A DNA stretch of 64,000 bases, from positions 124,001 to 188,000 of the forward strand of contig NKIH01000005.1 of NCBI GenBank assembly GCA_002255925.1. Reading direction: 5' to 3'. Positions 16,578 to 25,786 of this stretch are shown here, piece by piece. Position numbers and translations under genes: made by a program. The first letter of the stretch is position 1. The number at the start of each line of letters is the position of its first letter. This DNA comes from Burkholderiales bacterium PBB6. Its GTDB lineage: Bacteria > Pseudomonadota > Gammaproteobacteria > Burkholderiales > Burkholderiaceae_C. Below the pieces are notes generated by a model. The model ran no database searches, had not been told where the DNA came from, and worked only from the letters and a program-made list of their open reading frames with translations.

Positions 16578-17000
16578 TTAGGCGGCGGGTTCAGCCGGCG
16601 GCGTCATCGCAGCCGGGTCCAGCCAGAGCGCGGCCCACATGTGGCCGTCGGGGTCGGCCAGGTCACGCGTCACCATGAAGCCGTGGTCCTCCATCGGGTT
16701 CACGTCGGCCTGCCCACCGTGGGCGGCGGCAGCCTCGTTCATCGCATCCACCGCAGCGCGGCTTTCCAGTGCCAGCGACAACATCATTCCGCACGAACCC
16801 GCCGGCGGGAACGGGCGCTGGGTGAAGGTGCGCCACTTCGCATGCGTGACCAGCATGACCTGCACCGCCTCATTCCACACCATCGCCGAGCCGTCTGCGC
16901 TGCTGAACGCCGGGTTCAGGGTGAAGCCCAGTGCCTGGTAGAAGGCCGTGGACACGGCGAGGTCAGAGACAGGCAGGCTGATGAAGAGGGTCTTGGTCAT
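16578..17000 (-). CDS. VOC (glyoxalase/bleomycin-resistance) family protein
   Basis: 140 residues from ATG 17000, preceded by GAGGAG at good spacing. It has the two beta-alpha-beta-beta-beta modules of the vicinal oxygen chelate fold: FISLPVSDLAVSTAFYQALGF at the start and DLADPDGHMWAALWL near the end. Members include glyoxalase I, fosfomycin/bleomycin resistance proteins and many of unknown role. The substrate cannot be assigned. The 107-bp gap to the PAAR gene contains a T-rich stretch but no hairpin with it. Confidence 0.8.
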   Translation of the reverse strand: MTKTLFISLPVSDLAVSTAFYQALGFTLNPAFSSADGSAMVWNEAVQVMLVTHAKWRTFTQRPFPPAGSCGMMLSLALESRAAVDAMNEAAAAHGGQADVNPMEDHGFMVTRDLADPDGHMWAALWLDPAAMTPPAEPAA

Positions 17001-17108
17001 CGTGGGCTCCTCGAGGCTGGGGGTGGTTGGGCTTGTTGGTTTTTTTGAGGGTTTTGGCTTTGGCGGGCGCTCAGACGCCTTGGCGATTGCAGCGTACCTG
17101 CCGCTGGC

Positions 17109-17408
17109 TCATCCGCCAATCATCACGGTGGGCATGCCGATGACGATGCTGCCGCCATGCGCCGTCACGTCGCCCATGCGCGCGGCGGGCTTGCCGCCGA
17201 TCAGCACGGTGGATGACCCCTGAACGATCGTGTCGGGCGGGCCCACGCACACCGCGCAGTCACCCACCACCGCCGCAGGCAGCATGCCGATCAGGACGTT
17301 GGGCACGCCCGGGCCGATCACCGGGCCGCCCACATGCGGAATGGGCGGCAAACCCGGCGTGACCATGGGGCAGACGTGCAGGTCAGTGAGGCGAGCGGCG
17401 GGTGGCAT
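17109..17408 (-). CDS. PAAR domain protein (spike tip)
   Basis: 99 residues, starting at ATG 17408 with AAGGGA upstream. It begins MPPAARLTDLHVCP and is rich in Gly, Pro and Ile, with the repeating PNVLIG, STVLIGGKPAARMGD and HGG...IVIGMPTVMIGG elements of the PAAR fold. His and Cys residues (HVCP, CAVC, HGG) could be the Zn ligands of the cone. PAAR proteins sharpen the VgrG spike of contractile injection systems. There is no effector extension. It lies 20 bp downstream of the shortened VgrG gene and is its natural partner. No sheath, baseplate or ATPase gene of such a system is in the window. Confidence 0.88.
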   Translation of the reverse strand: MPPAARLTDLHVCPMVTPGLPPIPHVGGPVIGPGVPNVLIGMLPAAVVGDCAVCVGPPDTIVQGSSTVLIGGKPAARMGDVTAHGGSIVIGMPTVMIGG

Positions 17409-17428
17409 GGTGTTGGTCCCTTGTCTCG

Positions 17429-18358
17429 TCAGTTGATCAGCACCATCGCGCCCTTGACCGTGGTCTGGCCCGAGGCGCTGAGCTCGGCGGTGGCACTGCC
17501 CTTGCCGGTGAAGCCCACCTGCGCCGTGCAATTGATGTTGAGCGCGCTGGCCTGCAGATTGGCTACAGCGTTCAGCACCAGGTCCTTGCTTGATTCGATG
17601 CGGATGCCGCTGGCATCCATCTGGATCTGGTTGCCGTAGGCGTCCTTCAGCAGCAGCGAGCCATCTTCCTCATTCAGCACCAACGCGCGGGTGAGGTGGG
17701 GCTGCGGCAGGCCGAAGGCGACCTCGGTGGTCCAGTCGCCCTCCGAGAGCCGATGCCAAACGCGGTTGACAGGCTGCGTGCCACTGAACCACTTGCCCAC
17801 CCCAGCCAGCTCGATCATGCCGCCCGCAACGGCCAAGGCGCTGCCCTGAAAACGGGCTGTGCCGCGAACACGACGTGTTGACGCGGTGGACTGATCTGGC
17901 GACTTCCCCGCAAGCAGCTCAGCCTCGAACGCCTGCAAGTCCACCCCCCAGGTCAGCTTGAGCGCCGCCTCCGTTGCAGTCGCCGGGGCCTGGCTCTCAG
18001 GCGCGGCGTCAGCCACCGCACAGTCCCGGCACTCCAGCGTGAGCTGCGAGCGGTTGGGGCCGCTGATACCCACCCCCATGCGCGCGATCACACCCTTGAA
18101 GATCGTCGAGCTCACGGCGTCGTACCCGGCGAAGATCTCGACCGCGGTGCCCGGCAGGAAGGCGCCTGAATCCGCCAGCGGCCAGTCGCCAGTGGGCATG
18201 TCACCGTCCATCAGCACGATGCGGGCACGGGGCACTTCGCCCAAGGCATGCTGCACCTCGATCTCGATGACCGGTGCCTCAGGGGCCAGATCGATGCCGC
18301 CCAGAAGCACGCGGTAGGAAGTAACGTTGCCGGTGCTGGCGAGGGGGCTGGTGGGCAT
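17429..18358 (-). CDS. Internally shortened VgrG-like spike protein
   Basis: 309 residues, about half the usual VgrG length, from ATG 18358 with AGGA upstream. Residues 1-112 match the first gp27-like part of VgrG (VEIFAGYDAVSSTIFKGVI, ending LTLECRD). The normal continuation is missing. Residues about 130-230 resume with AALKLTWGVDL, VRGTARFQGSA, MIELAGVGKWFSG and DWTTEVAFGL. The gp5 OB-fold is absent. Residues about 235-309 are the C-terminal beta-helix (SLLLKDAYGNQIQMDASGI, then SATAELSASGQTTVKGA). The pieces are joined in frame without stops. With the PAAR gene it forms a minimal spike pair. It could be a functional miniature spike or a decaying orphan. The sequence type is closest to VgrG of phage-like or extracellular injection systems, as I recall that family. 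Confidence 0.75.
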   Translation of the reverse strand: MPTSPLASTGNVTSYRVLLGGIDLAPEAPVIEIEVQHALGEVPRARIVLMDGDMPTGDWPLADSGAFLPGTAVEIFAGYDAVSSTIFKGVIARMGVGISGPNRSQLTLECRDCAVADAAPESQAPATATEAALKLTWGVDLQAFEAELLAGKSPDQSTASTRRVRGTARFQGSALAVAGGMIELAGVGKWFSGTQPVNRVWHRLSEGDWTTEVAFGLPQPHLTRALVLNEEDGSLLLKDAYGNQIQMDASGIRIESSKDLVLNAVANLQASALNINCTAQVGFTGKGSATAELSASGQTTVKGAMVLIN

Positions 18359-18417
18359 GAGCTGTCCTGAGGTGGTGTGACCGGATGCGGGTCAATTTAC
18401 CTCAGCAGCGTGTTGGC

Positions 18418-19815
18418 TCAGCCACCCGATGCAAAGGGCACGGCGTCCGGCCCGCGGCGCGGAATCCACAGGCTCACCTGCAGCCCACCACCCTCCCGGT
18501 TGGCCAGCGCAATGCGCCCGCCGTGGGCCTCGGCAATCTCGCGGGCCAGCGCCAGGCCCAGGCCTGAGCCGCTGCGCTTGGTTGAATAGAACGGCAGCAG
18601 CGCCTGCGCCAGCACCTGCTCGCTCATGCCGGGGCCGCGGTCGCTCACGCACAGCCGCCAGTGGCCTTGGCCTGAACCTGGTGCCTGGCCTTCACCACTC
18701 AACGCACTCAGGCTCAGCTGCACATCATCCGCAGCCGAGCCAGATTCATGCGCGTTCTTCAGCAGGTTGATCAGGGCCTGCTCCAACTGCGCAGCATCGA
18801 AGGCCGCCAAGGCGTCCGGCCCATCAGCTGCGGGCAACTCGCCCTGCACCTCGAAACGGGCATGGCTGTGCAGGCTGGCCAGAAACTCCGACCAGACCAC
18901 CGGCTGCCAGCGCGGCGCCGGCAGCTTGGCCACCTGGGCATAACCCGCCAGAAAGCTGTGCAGATGCGCCGCCCGCTGCCCGATGCTGGTGAGCACGCCC
19001 GGCAGGCGCTCCAGGTCACCGCGCCGGGCCAGCTCAGCCCCGCTGTGGGCGAGTGACGAAATGGGCGCCAGCGAGTTGTTCAGCTCGTGGCTGATGACGC
19101 GGATCACCCGTTTCCAGCTGGCCACCTCCTGGCGAGACAGCTCACGCGTCATGCGCCGCAGCAGGATCAACCGGTGAGCCTGCCCCAGCAGCAGCACCGG
19201 CCGCTGCGACACCAGAAAGCTGTCCTCGTCCGTGCCACTGCCCTGGGCGCCCGGCACGCTCACCAGCTGGTCGCGGTCGTCGCGCAGGGCCTGGGCGAGT
19301 GCGGGCGGGGCGCGCTCCAGCAAATCAGCCAGGGCCAGGCCGCGCACGCTGCGGCCCTGGTCCAGCAAGTCGCGGGCGGCCAGGTTGGCGAACTGGATCT
19401 GCCCGGCCGGGTCTACCAGCAGCAAGGCCACGGGCGTGTGCTGCACCAGGGTGTCGAGCAGCAGCTCGCGCTGGGCCAGCTGCTGGCGTTGTTCGCGCAG
19501 GGCCAGGCCCAGGTCATGGTGCAGGCGCAGCAACTCACGCAGCTCGCCGCCGCCCTGCACCGACAGCAGCATGCTGTAGTCGCCGTCGCGGTAGTTGTGT
19601 ACCGCCCCCTGCAGCGCCTTCAGGAATCGCTGCAAAGGTTGCAGCTGCCAGGCTTCGCCGGCCAGCCCCAGCAGCAGGCCCAGCGCCAACAGCAGGGGCC
19701 AGTGCCAGCCCGCTGCCGCCACCCATTGCAGCAGAAGCGCATGGCCGCCAGCACCCACCAGCACCGCCGCCAGAATCAGCAGCACCAGGCGTGGCCGCAT
19801 GCCCAGCCCCTTCAT
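18418..19815 (-). CDS. NtrY-like sensor histidine kinase
   Basis: 465 residues from ATG 19815, overlapping the regulator gene by 4 bp. Two hydrophobic segments (about 8-32 and 38-55) anchor it in the inner membrane with almost no periplasmic loop. A HAMP-like linker, a PAS domain (about 118-220), the H-box ISHELNNSLAPI (His at 243), an N-box LINLLKNAHES, DRGPGM and GSGLGLALA (HATPase_c) follow. It should autophosphorylate and pass phosphate to the adjacent sigma-54 response regulator. As the last gene of the exporter operon it likely senses membrane or envelope stress rather than a periplasmic ligand; that is inference from the topology. Confidence 0.9.
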   Translation of the reverse strand: MKGLGMRPRLVLLILAAVLVGAGGHALLLQWVAAAGWHWPLLLALGLLLGLAGEAWQLQPLQRFLKALQGAVHNYRDGDYSMLLSVQGGGELRELLRLHHDLGLALREQRQQLAQRELLLDTLVQHTPVALLLVDPAGQIQFANLAARDLLDQGRSVRGLALADLLERAPPALAQALRDDRDQLVSVPGAQGSGTDEDSFLVSQRPVLLLGQAHRLILLRRMTRELSRQEVASWKRVIRVISHELNNSLAPISSLAHSGAELARRGDLERLPGVLTSIGQRAAHLHSFLAGYAQVAKLPAPRWQPVVWSEFLASLHSHARFEVQGELPAADGPDALAAFDAAQLEQALINLLKNAHESGSAADDVQLSLSALSGEGQAPGSGQGHWRLCVSDRGPGMSEQVLAQALLPFYSTKRSGSGLGLALAREIAEAHGGRIALANREGGGLQVSLWIPRRGPDAVPFASGG

Positions 19816-21146
19816 TCGCCGGGCAGGCCGTAGCGGTCCATGCGCCGGTACAAGGCCTGTCGTGAGAGCCCCAGCTGTTGCGCCGCGCGGCTGACCACTC
19901 CGTCGGCCTGCGCCAGTGCGGCCAGCACCGCATCGCGGCTGGGCTCATCGAGTGAGCGACTGGCCGATGGCGCGGCTTCGATGCCCAGCTGCGCGGGGGT
20001 GATCAAACCGCCCTCGCACAGCAACGCCGCACGCGCCATCACATTGCCCAGCTGCCGCACATTGCCAGGCCAGGCGTGGGCCAGCAGCAGCTCACGCGCG
20101 GCTTCGGTCAGGCGGGCGCGGCCCTGCAGGAAGTGCTGCGCCAGCGGCAGGATGTCGTCGCGTCGCTCAGCCAGTGACGGCAAGCGGATTTCGACCACGT
20201 TGAGCCGGTAATACAGGTCTTCGCGAAAGGTGCCTGCCGCCACCATGGCCTTCAGATCGGCATTGGTGGCACTGATGACGCGCACCCGGGCATCGCGGCT
20301 GCGGCTGGAGCCGAGCCGCTCGAAGCGGCCTGTCTCCAGCACGCGCAGCAGCTTGACCTGGCCCGCCAGCGGCAGCGTGCCGATCTCGTCCAGGAACAGC
20401 GTGCCGCCATCGGCCGCCTCGAAGCGCCCCTCGCGGGCGCGTTGGGCGCTGGTGAACGCGCCGCTCTCGGCCCCAAACAGTTCGGCTTCGATCAGCTCGG
20501 CCGGCAAGGCGCCGCAGTTGAGCGCCACGAAGGGCCCGCTGCGCACGGCCGAATTGGCATGGACCAGCGCCGCGATGCGCTCCTTGCCGCTGCCGTTCGG
20601 GCCTGTGACGAGCACGGGCAGGCTGGAGCGCGCCACCTGGCAGGCCAGCTCCAGCACGGCCAGCATGGCCTCGGACTCGAACACGCCGTCGCCCAGCTCG
20701 AAGCGCTGGCGCAGGGCCTGCATGCGCTGCCGGCGCGCCTGCTGGTGGCGCTGCAGGGTGCGGCCGGCCTCGCCCAGTTCCAGCAGGTTTTCCACGGTGG
20801 CCAGCAGCTTGGCATCGTCCCAGGGCTTGGCCAGGTAATCGGCCGCGCCGGCCTTCACCAGCGCCACGGCATGCTCCAGGTGGGTCCAGGCGGTGAGCAG
20901 GATCACCGGCAGATCGGGCTGCAGCGCACGCAGCCGGTGGAACAGCGCCGCGCCCTCCAGGCCCGAGGTGGTGTCGGCACTGAAGTTCATGTCCTGGATC
21001 ACCAGATCCACGGGCTGGGTGGCCAGCAGGGCCAGCGCCTCGTCGGGGCTGCTGGCCACCAGCGGGCGGATGTCGTGCAGCGACAGCAGCAAGGCCAGGG
21101 CCTCGCAGATGCCGGGGTGGTCATCGATGATCAGGACGCTGCGCAT
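19812..21146 (-). CDS. Sigma-54-dependent response regulator (NtrC family)
   Basis: 444 residues from ATG 21146 ([10 protein letters not shown]). Receiver domain residues 1-120 have the acidic pair DD at 8-9, phospho-acceptor Asp52 and Lys108. The AAA+ domain has Walker A GPNGSGKE (182-189), Walker [10 protein letters not shown] and arginine-rich sensor segments. The sigma-54 contact loop reads GAFTSA (229-234) instead of the consensus GAFTGA. The C-terminus is a Fis-type HTH ([18 protein letters not shown]). It should open sigma-54 promoters when phosphorylated by the kinase encoded next. The -24/-12 promoter at 27104-27119 and the upstream repeats make the operon itself the likely target. 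Confidence 0.93.
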   Translation of the reverse strand: MRSVLIIDDHPGICEALALLLSLHDIRPLVASSPDEALALLATQPVDLVIQDMNFSADTTSGLEGAALFHRLRALQPDLPVILLTAWTHLEHAVALVKAGAADYLAKPWDDAKLLATVENLLELGEAGRTLQRHQQARRQRMQALRQRFELGDGVFESEAMLAVLELACQVARSSLPVLVTGPNGSGKERIAALVHANSAVRSGPFVALNCGALPAELIEAELFGAESGAFTSAQRAREGRFEAADGGTLFLDEIGTLPLAGQVKLLRVLETGRFERLGSSRSRDARVRVISATNADLKAMVAAGTFREDLYYRLNVVEIRLPSLAERRDDILPLAQHFLQGRARLTEAARELLLAHAWPGNVRQLGNVMARAALLCEGGLITPAQLGIEAAPSASRSLDEPSRDAVLAALAQADGVVSRAAQQLGLSRQALYRRMDRYGLPGE

Positions 21147-21168
21147 GGGCTGGGATTGTGACCGGGCT

Positions 21169-22386
21169 TCAGCCACGCAGCGCGGCCACCGGTGGCAAGG
21201 CGGCCGCGCGCCGCGCCGGGGCCAGCACGGCCAGCTGGCCCAGGCCGAACAGCACCACTGCGCCGATGGGCAGGTAGAACCAGGGCAGCGGCGGCAGCTC
21301 ATACAGCCGCATCAACGCCAGGCTGCCGCCGTAGGCCCCGCTCATGCCCAGCACGATGCCAATGCCGGTGAGCAGCAGGTTTTCGGTCTGGAAGTAGCGC
21401 AGGATCTGCCCGCGGGTGGCGCCCAGCGCGCGCCGCGTGCCGATCATGCGGGTGCGCTGCTGCACCCAGAAGCTGGCCAGACCCACGATGCCCACCGCCG
21501 TGACCAGCAGCAAGGCCAGACACACACCCGCCATCAGCCACGCCATGTTCAGGTCTTGCCGGTAATAGTCCGTGCGTTGCTCGGTGAAGAAGCGCTTGTG
21601 CGTCACCACCCGCTTCGGGTCGACCTTGAGCAAGGCGGCCTCGGCACGCTTGAGCACGTCGGCCCGCTGATCGGGCGCCGTGCGCAGCATGTAGACGGCG
21701 CCGATGTAGATGGGCCGCACGGGCAGCATGAAAGCGTTCAGGTCATGGTCCATCTGGCCGCCGGGCGCCGGCGACAGCAGGCTCTGCACGACACCGACCA
21801 CCCGCATCGGCTGCTGCCCGAAAATGTAGACCGCCTCGCCGACGGCCGGCTTGTCCGGGAACAGCTTGGTGGCCAGATGCTGGTTCAGAATGACGGCGGT
21901 GATCGGCCGCGAATCGGCCCGCTCGGTTTCGGCGACGTCCATGCGCTCTTCGGCGATGAAATCACGCCCGGCCACCAGACGCAGGCCGAGCGTCTCCAGC
22001 CAGCCCTCGCTGGCAACGTAGTTGGCGGCACCGGCGTCGCGCGCTTCGGCCTCGGGCTTCAGTCGCACACCGCTGACCCAGAAGTTGTCGCCAAACGGCC
22101 GCTGGTTGATGAGCGTGGCGGCCGTCACGCTGGGCAGGTTGCGCAAGGCTGCCAGATCAGCGCGGGTGGCCACGGCAGGTGCCAGGCTGCCACTGAGCGC
22201 GCTCACCTCGACCTCCACCAGTTCGTTGTCGGGCATGCCGGTGGGCATAGCCATGCGTTCGGTGCGCTGCTGGATCAGGAACAGCGCGTTGCAGACGATG
22301 GCGCACGTCAGCGCCACCTGCAGCACGATCAGGCCGGCGGCCGTCTTGTGGCGCTTCAGCGTGGCCAGGATGGGCAGGATGTCCAT
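21169..22386 (-). CDS. ABC transporter permease, FtsX/MacB type (second permease)
   Basis: 405 residues. One N-terminal membrane helix (about 16-38), a ~235-residue periplasmic MacB_PCD-like domain, then three C-terminal membrane helices with the FtsX core (RTRMIGTRRALGATRGQILRYF between helices). Such permeases do not move substrate through the membrane. They transmit ATPase motion to a periplasmic adaptor/TolC machine that expels peptides, macrolides or lipoproteins. It starts 10 bp after the sister permease stop, and the two probably form a heterodimer. Confidence 0.88.
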   Translation of the reverse strand: MDILPILATLKRHKTAAGLIVLQVALTCAIVCNALFLIQQRTERMAMPTGMPDNELVEVEVSALSGSLAPAVATRADLAALRNLPSVTAATLINQRPFGDNFWVSGVRLKPEAEARDAGAANYVASEGWLETLGLRLVAGRDFIAEERMDVAETERADSRPITAVILNQHLATKLFPDKPAVGEAVYIFGQQPMRVVGVVQSLLSPAPGGQMDHDLNAFMLPVRPIYIGAVYMLRTAPDQRADVLKRAEAALLKVDPKRVVTHKRFFTEQRTDYYRQDLNMAWLMAGVCLALLLVTAVGIVGLASFWVQQRTRMIGTRRALGATRGQILRYFQTENLLLTGIGIVLGMSGAYGGSLALMRLYELPPLPWFYLPIGAVVLFGLGQLAVLAPARRAAALPPVAALRG

Positions 22387-22396
22387 GGTCAGGTCC

Positions 22397-23701
22397 TCAT
22401 TGGGTCTTGAGTTGCAGGGCCGGCGTGACCTGGCAGGCGCGCCAGGCTGGCAGCAAGCCCGCCAGCAGGCTGGCCAGCAGGGCCAGGCCCAGCGTGGTCA
22501 GCAGCATCGGGCCGTCCAGGCCCACCAGCGCGGCATACGGGTTGCTGCCTTGGCGTACGGCCCACAGTCCCGCCCAGGTCAGCAGCAAACCCAGCAGGCC
22601 ACCGGCCAGGCCCAGCGTGCCGGCCTCGACCAGGAACTGGGCAAAGATCGCCCGGCGTGACGCCCCCAGCGCGCGGCGCACACCGATCTCCCCCGAGCGG
22701 CGCAGGCACTTGGCCAGCAGCAGGCTCACCGTGTTGACCAGACACACCGCGAGGAAGCCGAAGGCCAGCCACAGCTGCAGGCCCAGATCGGCCGGCACCA
22801 CCTTGCTGGTGGCCAGCCAGTCCATCACCGGGCGCATGCGCACATTGGTGGGCCGCTCGAAGCGCCCGGCCTGGCGCTGCTGGTCGGAGTAGTTCTTCAG
22901 GTACTGCAGGTAGGCCTGTGCCTTGGCCGGCGTGCCCAGCTCGGCCCAGTACTGGATCCAGGCGCAGGGCGCGCCCACGCTGCGGCTGTCTTCAGACGCA
23001 TGCTCGGCCCAGCAGTTGAAGTTGCCGCTGGTACTGAGCTTCAGGCCGATGGCGGTGGAGAACGGCAGGTACAGGTCTTCGGCCGGGTTGAACTTGCCGG
23101 TGGTCAGGTCGTAGTAGTGCGGCACCGGCCGCCACGGCGCCAGCACACCGATCACGCGGAAGGGCTTGTCACGCAGGTTCAGCGTCTTGCCCCGGCTGTC
23201 GGCGCCACCAAACAAGCGTTGATTGGCCGAATGCGACAGCACCACCACCCGCGCCTCGGCCGCGTCATCAGCGGCAGTCCAGCCCGTGCCCAGCGCCAAT
23301 GGTGCGTCGAACATGGCGAAGAAGTCGGCACTGGCGTAGCGGGTGCGGGCCTGCATGGCACTCTGGCCGGGCTCCACCGGCTCCACGAGCAGGCCGCCAC
23401 CCACCATCATCACCTGCCGGTCGGCCTTGGCCTCGCGCAGCAGGTTCTGGGCGTCCTGGCGGCTCAGCTGCAGCGTCGGCTCTTGCCCTGCTTCATAGCC
23501 CCGCATCGGCCAGGCGTCGAGCTGGATGTTGAACAACTGGTCGCTCTTGTGCGGAATCGGGTCACCCGACAGCACATGAAAGATCGCCAGCGTGGTCATG
23601 CTCGCACCCACGCCCAGGGCGATGGTCAGCAGCATCAGCACGGTCAGGCCCTTGGCCGCCTTGAAGCTGCGCAGGGCCAGCTCGAAGTAGTAGCTCAGCA
23701 T
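22397..23701 (-). CDS. ABC transporter permease, FtsX/MacB type (first permease)
   Basis: 434 residues with the same 1+3 topology: helix 1 near residues 16-40, a large periplasmic MacB_PCD domain, and three C-terminal helices around LRRSGEIGVRRALGASRRAIFAQFL. Its ATG shares one base with the TolC gene stop (TGATG), so expression is coupled. Paired with the downstream permease and the ATPase it makes an asymmetric MacB-like exporter. The substrate is not evident from sequence; antimicrobial peptides are common for this arrangement. Confidence 0.88.
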   Translation of the reverse strand: MLSYYFELALRSFKAAKGLTVLMLLTIALGVGASMTTLAIFHVLSGDPIPHKSDQLFNIQLDAWPMRGYEAGQEPTLQLSRQDAQNLLREAKADRQVMMVGGGLLVEPVEPGQSAMQARTRYASADFFAMFDAPLALGTGWTAADDAAEARVVVLSHSANQRLFGGADSRGKTLNLRDKPFRVIGVLAPWRPVPHYYDLTTGKFNPAEDLYLPFSTAIGLKLSTSGNFNCWAEHASEDSRSVGAPCAWIQYWAELGTPAKAQAYLQYLKNYSDQQRQAGRFERPTNVRMRPVMDWLATSKVVPADLGLQLWLAFGFLAVCLVNTVSLLLAKCLRRSGEIGVRRALGASRRAIFAQFLVEAGTLGLAGGLLGLLLTWAGLWAVRQGSNPYAALVGLDGPMLLTTLGLALLASLLAGLLPAWRACQVTPALQLKTQ

Positions 23702-25029
23702 CAGGAATCTCCCAGCAATTGATTGGCAGCGGCCATCTCGACCGGCCCCAGGCTGCCGGCCGCTTGCAGCAGCAGCAGCTTGGCCAGCACATAACGGTGG
23801 CGGGCCTGGTCGAGCGCCGATTGCGCGGTGCTCAGGTTCTGGATCGCCAGCAGCAGGTCGGTCATCGACCGGGTGCCCAGCACCTGGCCCGTGCGGGTGG
23901 ATTCAAGCGCCTTGCGCGCCGCATTCACCGCGGCCCGGCTGCTGGCCAGCGTGGCCACGCCGGACTGCACGGCCTGGTACTGCGCGCGGGTGTCGCGCAG
24001 CAGTTCACGCCGGGTGGCTTCCAGCGTTTGCGCGGCCTGATCACGCTGGAGCACGGCCACGCGGCGCGACGATTCGGTGGCCCCGCCGGCCAGCAGGGGC
24101 ACGGTCAGCGTCAGGCTCAGGGTGTTGGCGCGCGGGGCCTCGCCAGTGATGCTCAAGCCGCTGCCGCTGCGGCGCGCGCTGTCAAGACCCGCACTCAGTG
24201 TGGGCAGGTGCGCTGACCCAGCCGCACTCACCCGCTGGCCACTGGCCTGCAGGCTCAGTCGCTGAGCCTGCAGCTGCGGATTGGCGGCCAGCGCCTGCGC
24301 CACCCAGGCGTCCACATCAGCAGGCTGGGGCAGCAGCGCCGGCAGCTCGGCCACCAGGGGCTTCAGCACCACCGGGCGCTGGCCGGTCAACTGGGCCAGC
24401 GCTTCACCCGCATCCGCCACTTGCTGGCGGGCGGCCTCGCTGGCGCCCTGTGCCAGCGCATGGAAGGTGCGCGCCTGGTCCACATCCACGGCTGCGCCCA
24501 AACCGGCAGCGAAGCGCGCCTGCGCCTGCACCACCTGCTGCTCGAACGCCGCCTCATTGGCCAGCACATTGCTGAGCGCCGCTTCGGCAGACAGCCGCTC
24601 CAGGTAGGCCCGTGCGACGCGGGCGCACAAAGCCTGCTCGGCCGCGCGGGCCCGTGCGGCTTCGGCCGATGCATCAATCTGCGCGGCGCTCAAGGTTTGC
24701 CACTGGCCGAGGTCGATCAGCACCTGGCTGATGTGGCTGCCCAGCTCACGCACGGGCGCTGCGCCGCTCACATCGGTGGCCGCGCTTCGGCGCTCAGAAG
24801 CCTGCAGCGACCACTGCGGCAGCAGGCCGGCTCTGGCCTGGGCCACGCGCTCGTCCTGCAAGGCCAGCGCCGTGGCTGCACCGGCAAACTGCGGATCAGC
24901 GGCGCGCGCCTGCGCCAACACGGCCAGCAAATCATCGGCGTGCGCCAGGCCCACGCCAGCGCCCAGCCACAGCACCACGGCCAGTGCCCGGGTGGCTGCG
25001 CGCACGGAGGTGCGACGGCCTGCGCTCAT
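23701..25029 (-). CDS. TolC family outer membrane channel of the exporter
   Basis: 442 residues from ATG 25029, overlapping the ATPase stop by 4 bp. A hydrophobic signal sequence (ALAVVLWLGAGVGLAHA, about residues 14-30) precedes two OEP repeats rich in Ala/Gln/Leu helices. There is no lipobox, unlike the TolC protein at 163-1698. It supplies the outer-membrane duct for the adaptor/permease complex encoded around it. Confidence 0.88.
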   Translation of the reverse strand: MSAGRRTSVRAATRALAVVLWLGAGVGLAHADDLLAVLAQARAADPQFAGAATALALQDERVAQARAGLLPQWSLQASERRSAATDVSGAAPVRELGSHISQVLIDLGQWQTLSAAQIDASAEAARARAAEQALCARVARAYLERLSAEAALSNVLANEAAFEQQVVQAQARFAAGLGAAVDVDQARTFHALAQGASEAARQQVADAGEALAQLTGQRPVVLKPLVAELPALLPQPADVDAWVAQALAANPQLQAQRLSLQASGQRVSAAGSAHLPTLSAGLDSARRSGSGLSITGEAPRANTLSLTLTVPLLAGGATESSRRVAVLQRDQAAQTLEATRRELLRDTRAQYQAVQSGVATLASSRAAVNAARKALESTRTGQVLGTRSMTDLLLAIQNLSTAQSALDQARHRYVLAKLLLLQAAGSLGPVEMAAANQLLGDS

Positions 25030-25730
25030 GCCACGGCCTGCACCGGGTGGAGGCCCAGGTCGGCGGACAGATCCACCACCCTGCCGTCCATCACATGCAC
25101 ATTGCGCTGCGCACGGGCGGCCAGCTGCATGTCGTGGGTCACCATGACGATGGTGGCGCCGTCGCGGTGCAGCTCTTCCAGCAGGTCCATCACGCTGCGG
25201 GCCATCTGGCTGTCGAGGTTGCCGGTGGGCTCGTCGGCCAACAACAGGCGGGGCTGCCCGGCCAGCGCGCGGGCAATCGCCACACGCTGCTGCTGCCCGC
25301 CCGACAACTCCGCCGGATAGTGACGCGCCCGGGCCGACAGGCCCACGCGGCCCAGCGCATCGGCCGCGCGCTGGCGACGCTCGGCTGCCGGCATGCCGCG
25401 GTAGCGCAGCGGCACCTCGATGTTGTCCATCACGTTCAGGTCGGGAATCAGGTTGAAGGCCTGGAAGATGAAGCCGATCTTCTGGTTGCGCAGCCGCGAG
25501 CGCTGGTCGTCGCCCAGCCCGCTCACATCCACACCGTCGAGCAGGTACTGCCCACCTGTGAAGGCTTCGAGCAGGCCGGCAATGGTCAGGAAGGTGGTCT
25601 TGCCCGAGCCCGACGGGCCGGTGACGGCGACAAACTCGCCGGCCTTCACCTCGAGGTTGAAATCACGCAGGGCATAGGTCTCGACCATCTCGGTGCGGTA
25701 GACCTTGGACAGGGATTGCATCTTCAGCAT
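25026..25730 (-). CDS. ABC transporter ATP-binding protein, MacB/LolD type
   Basis: 234 residues. Walker A GPSGSGKTT (about 39-47), Q-loop, signature LSGGQQQRVAIARAL and Walker B LLLADEPTGNLD are all intact, with the H-loop in VMVTHD. The stand-alone nucleotide-binding domain of about 230 residues is the form used by FtsX-type exporters such as LolD and YknY. It is the second gene of the operon, 56 bp after the adaptor, and powers the two permeases. Confidence 0.93.
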   Translation of the reverse strand: MLKMQSLSKVYRTEMVETYALRDFNLEVKAGEFVAVTGPSGSGKTTFLTIAGLLEAFTGGQYLLDGVDVSGLGDDQRSRLRNQKIGFIFQAFNLIPDLNVMDNIEVPLRYRGMPAAERRQRAADALGRVGLSARARHYPAELSGGQQQRVAIARALAGQPRLLLADEPTGNLDSQMARSVMDLLEELHRDGATIVMVTHDMQLAARAQRNVHVMDGRVVDLSADLGLHPVQAVA

Positions 25731-25786
25731 GGCGGATCCTTGAAGAGAAATTGGGGAAGGAAATGGCGTGCGGGTGCTGACCCGGT

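Noticed and set aside
17038-17062. T-rich stretch between the VOC and PAAR genes as a terminator
   Set aside because: No hairpin adjoins the T-run, and on the transcribed minus strand it reads as an A-run.
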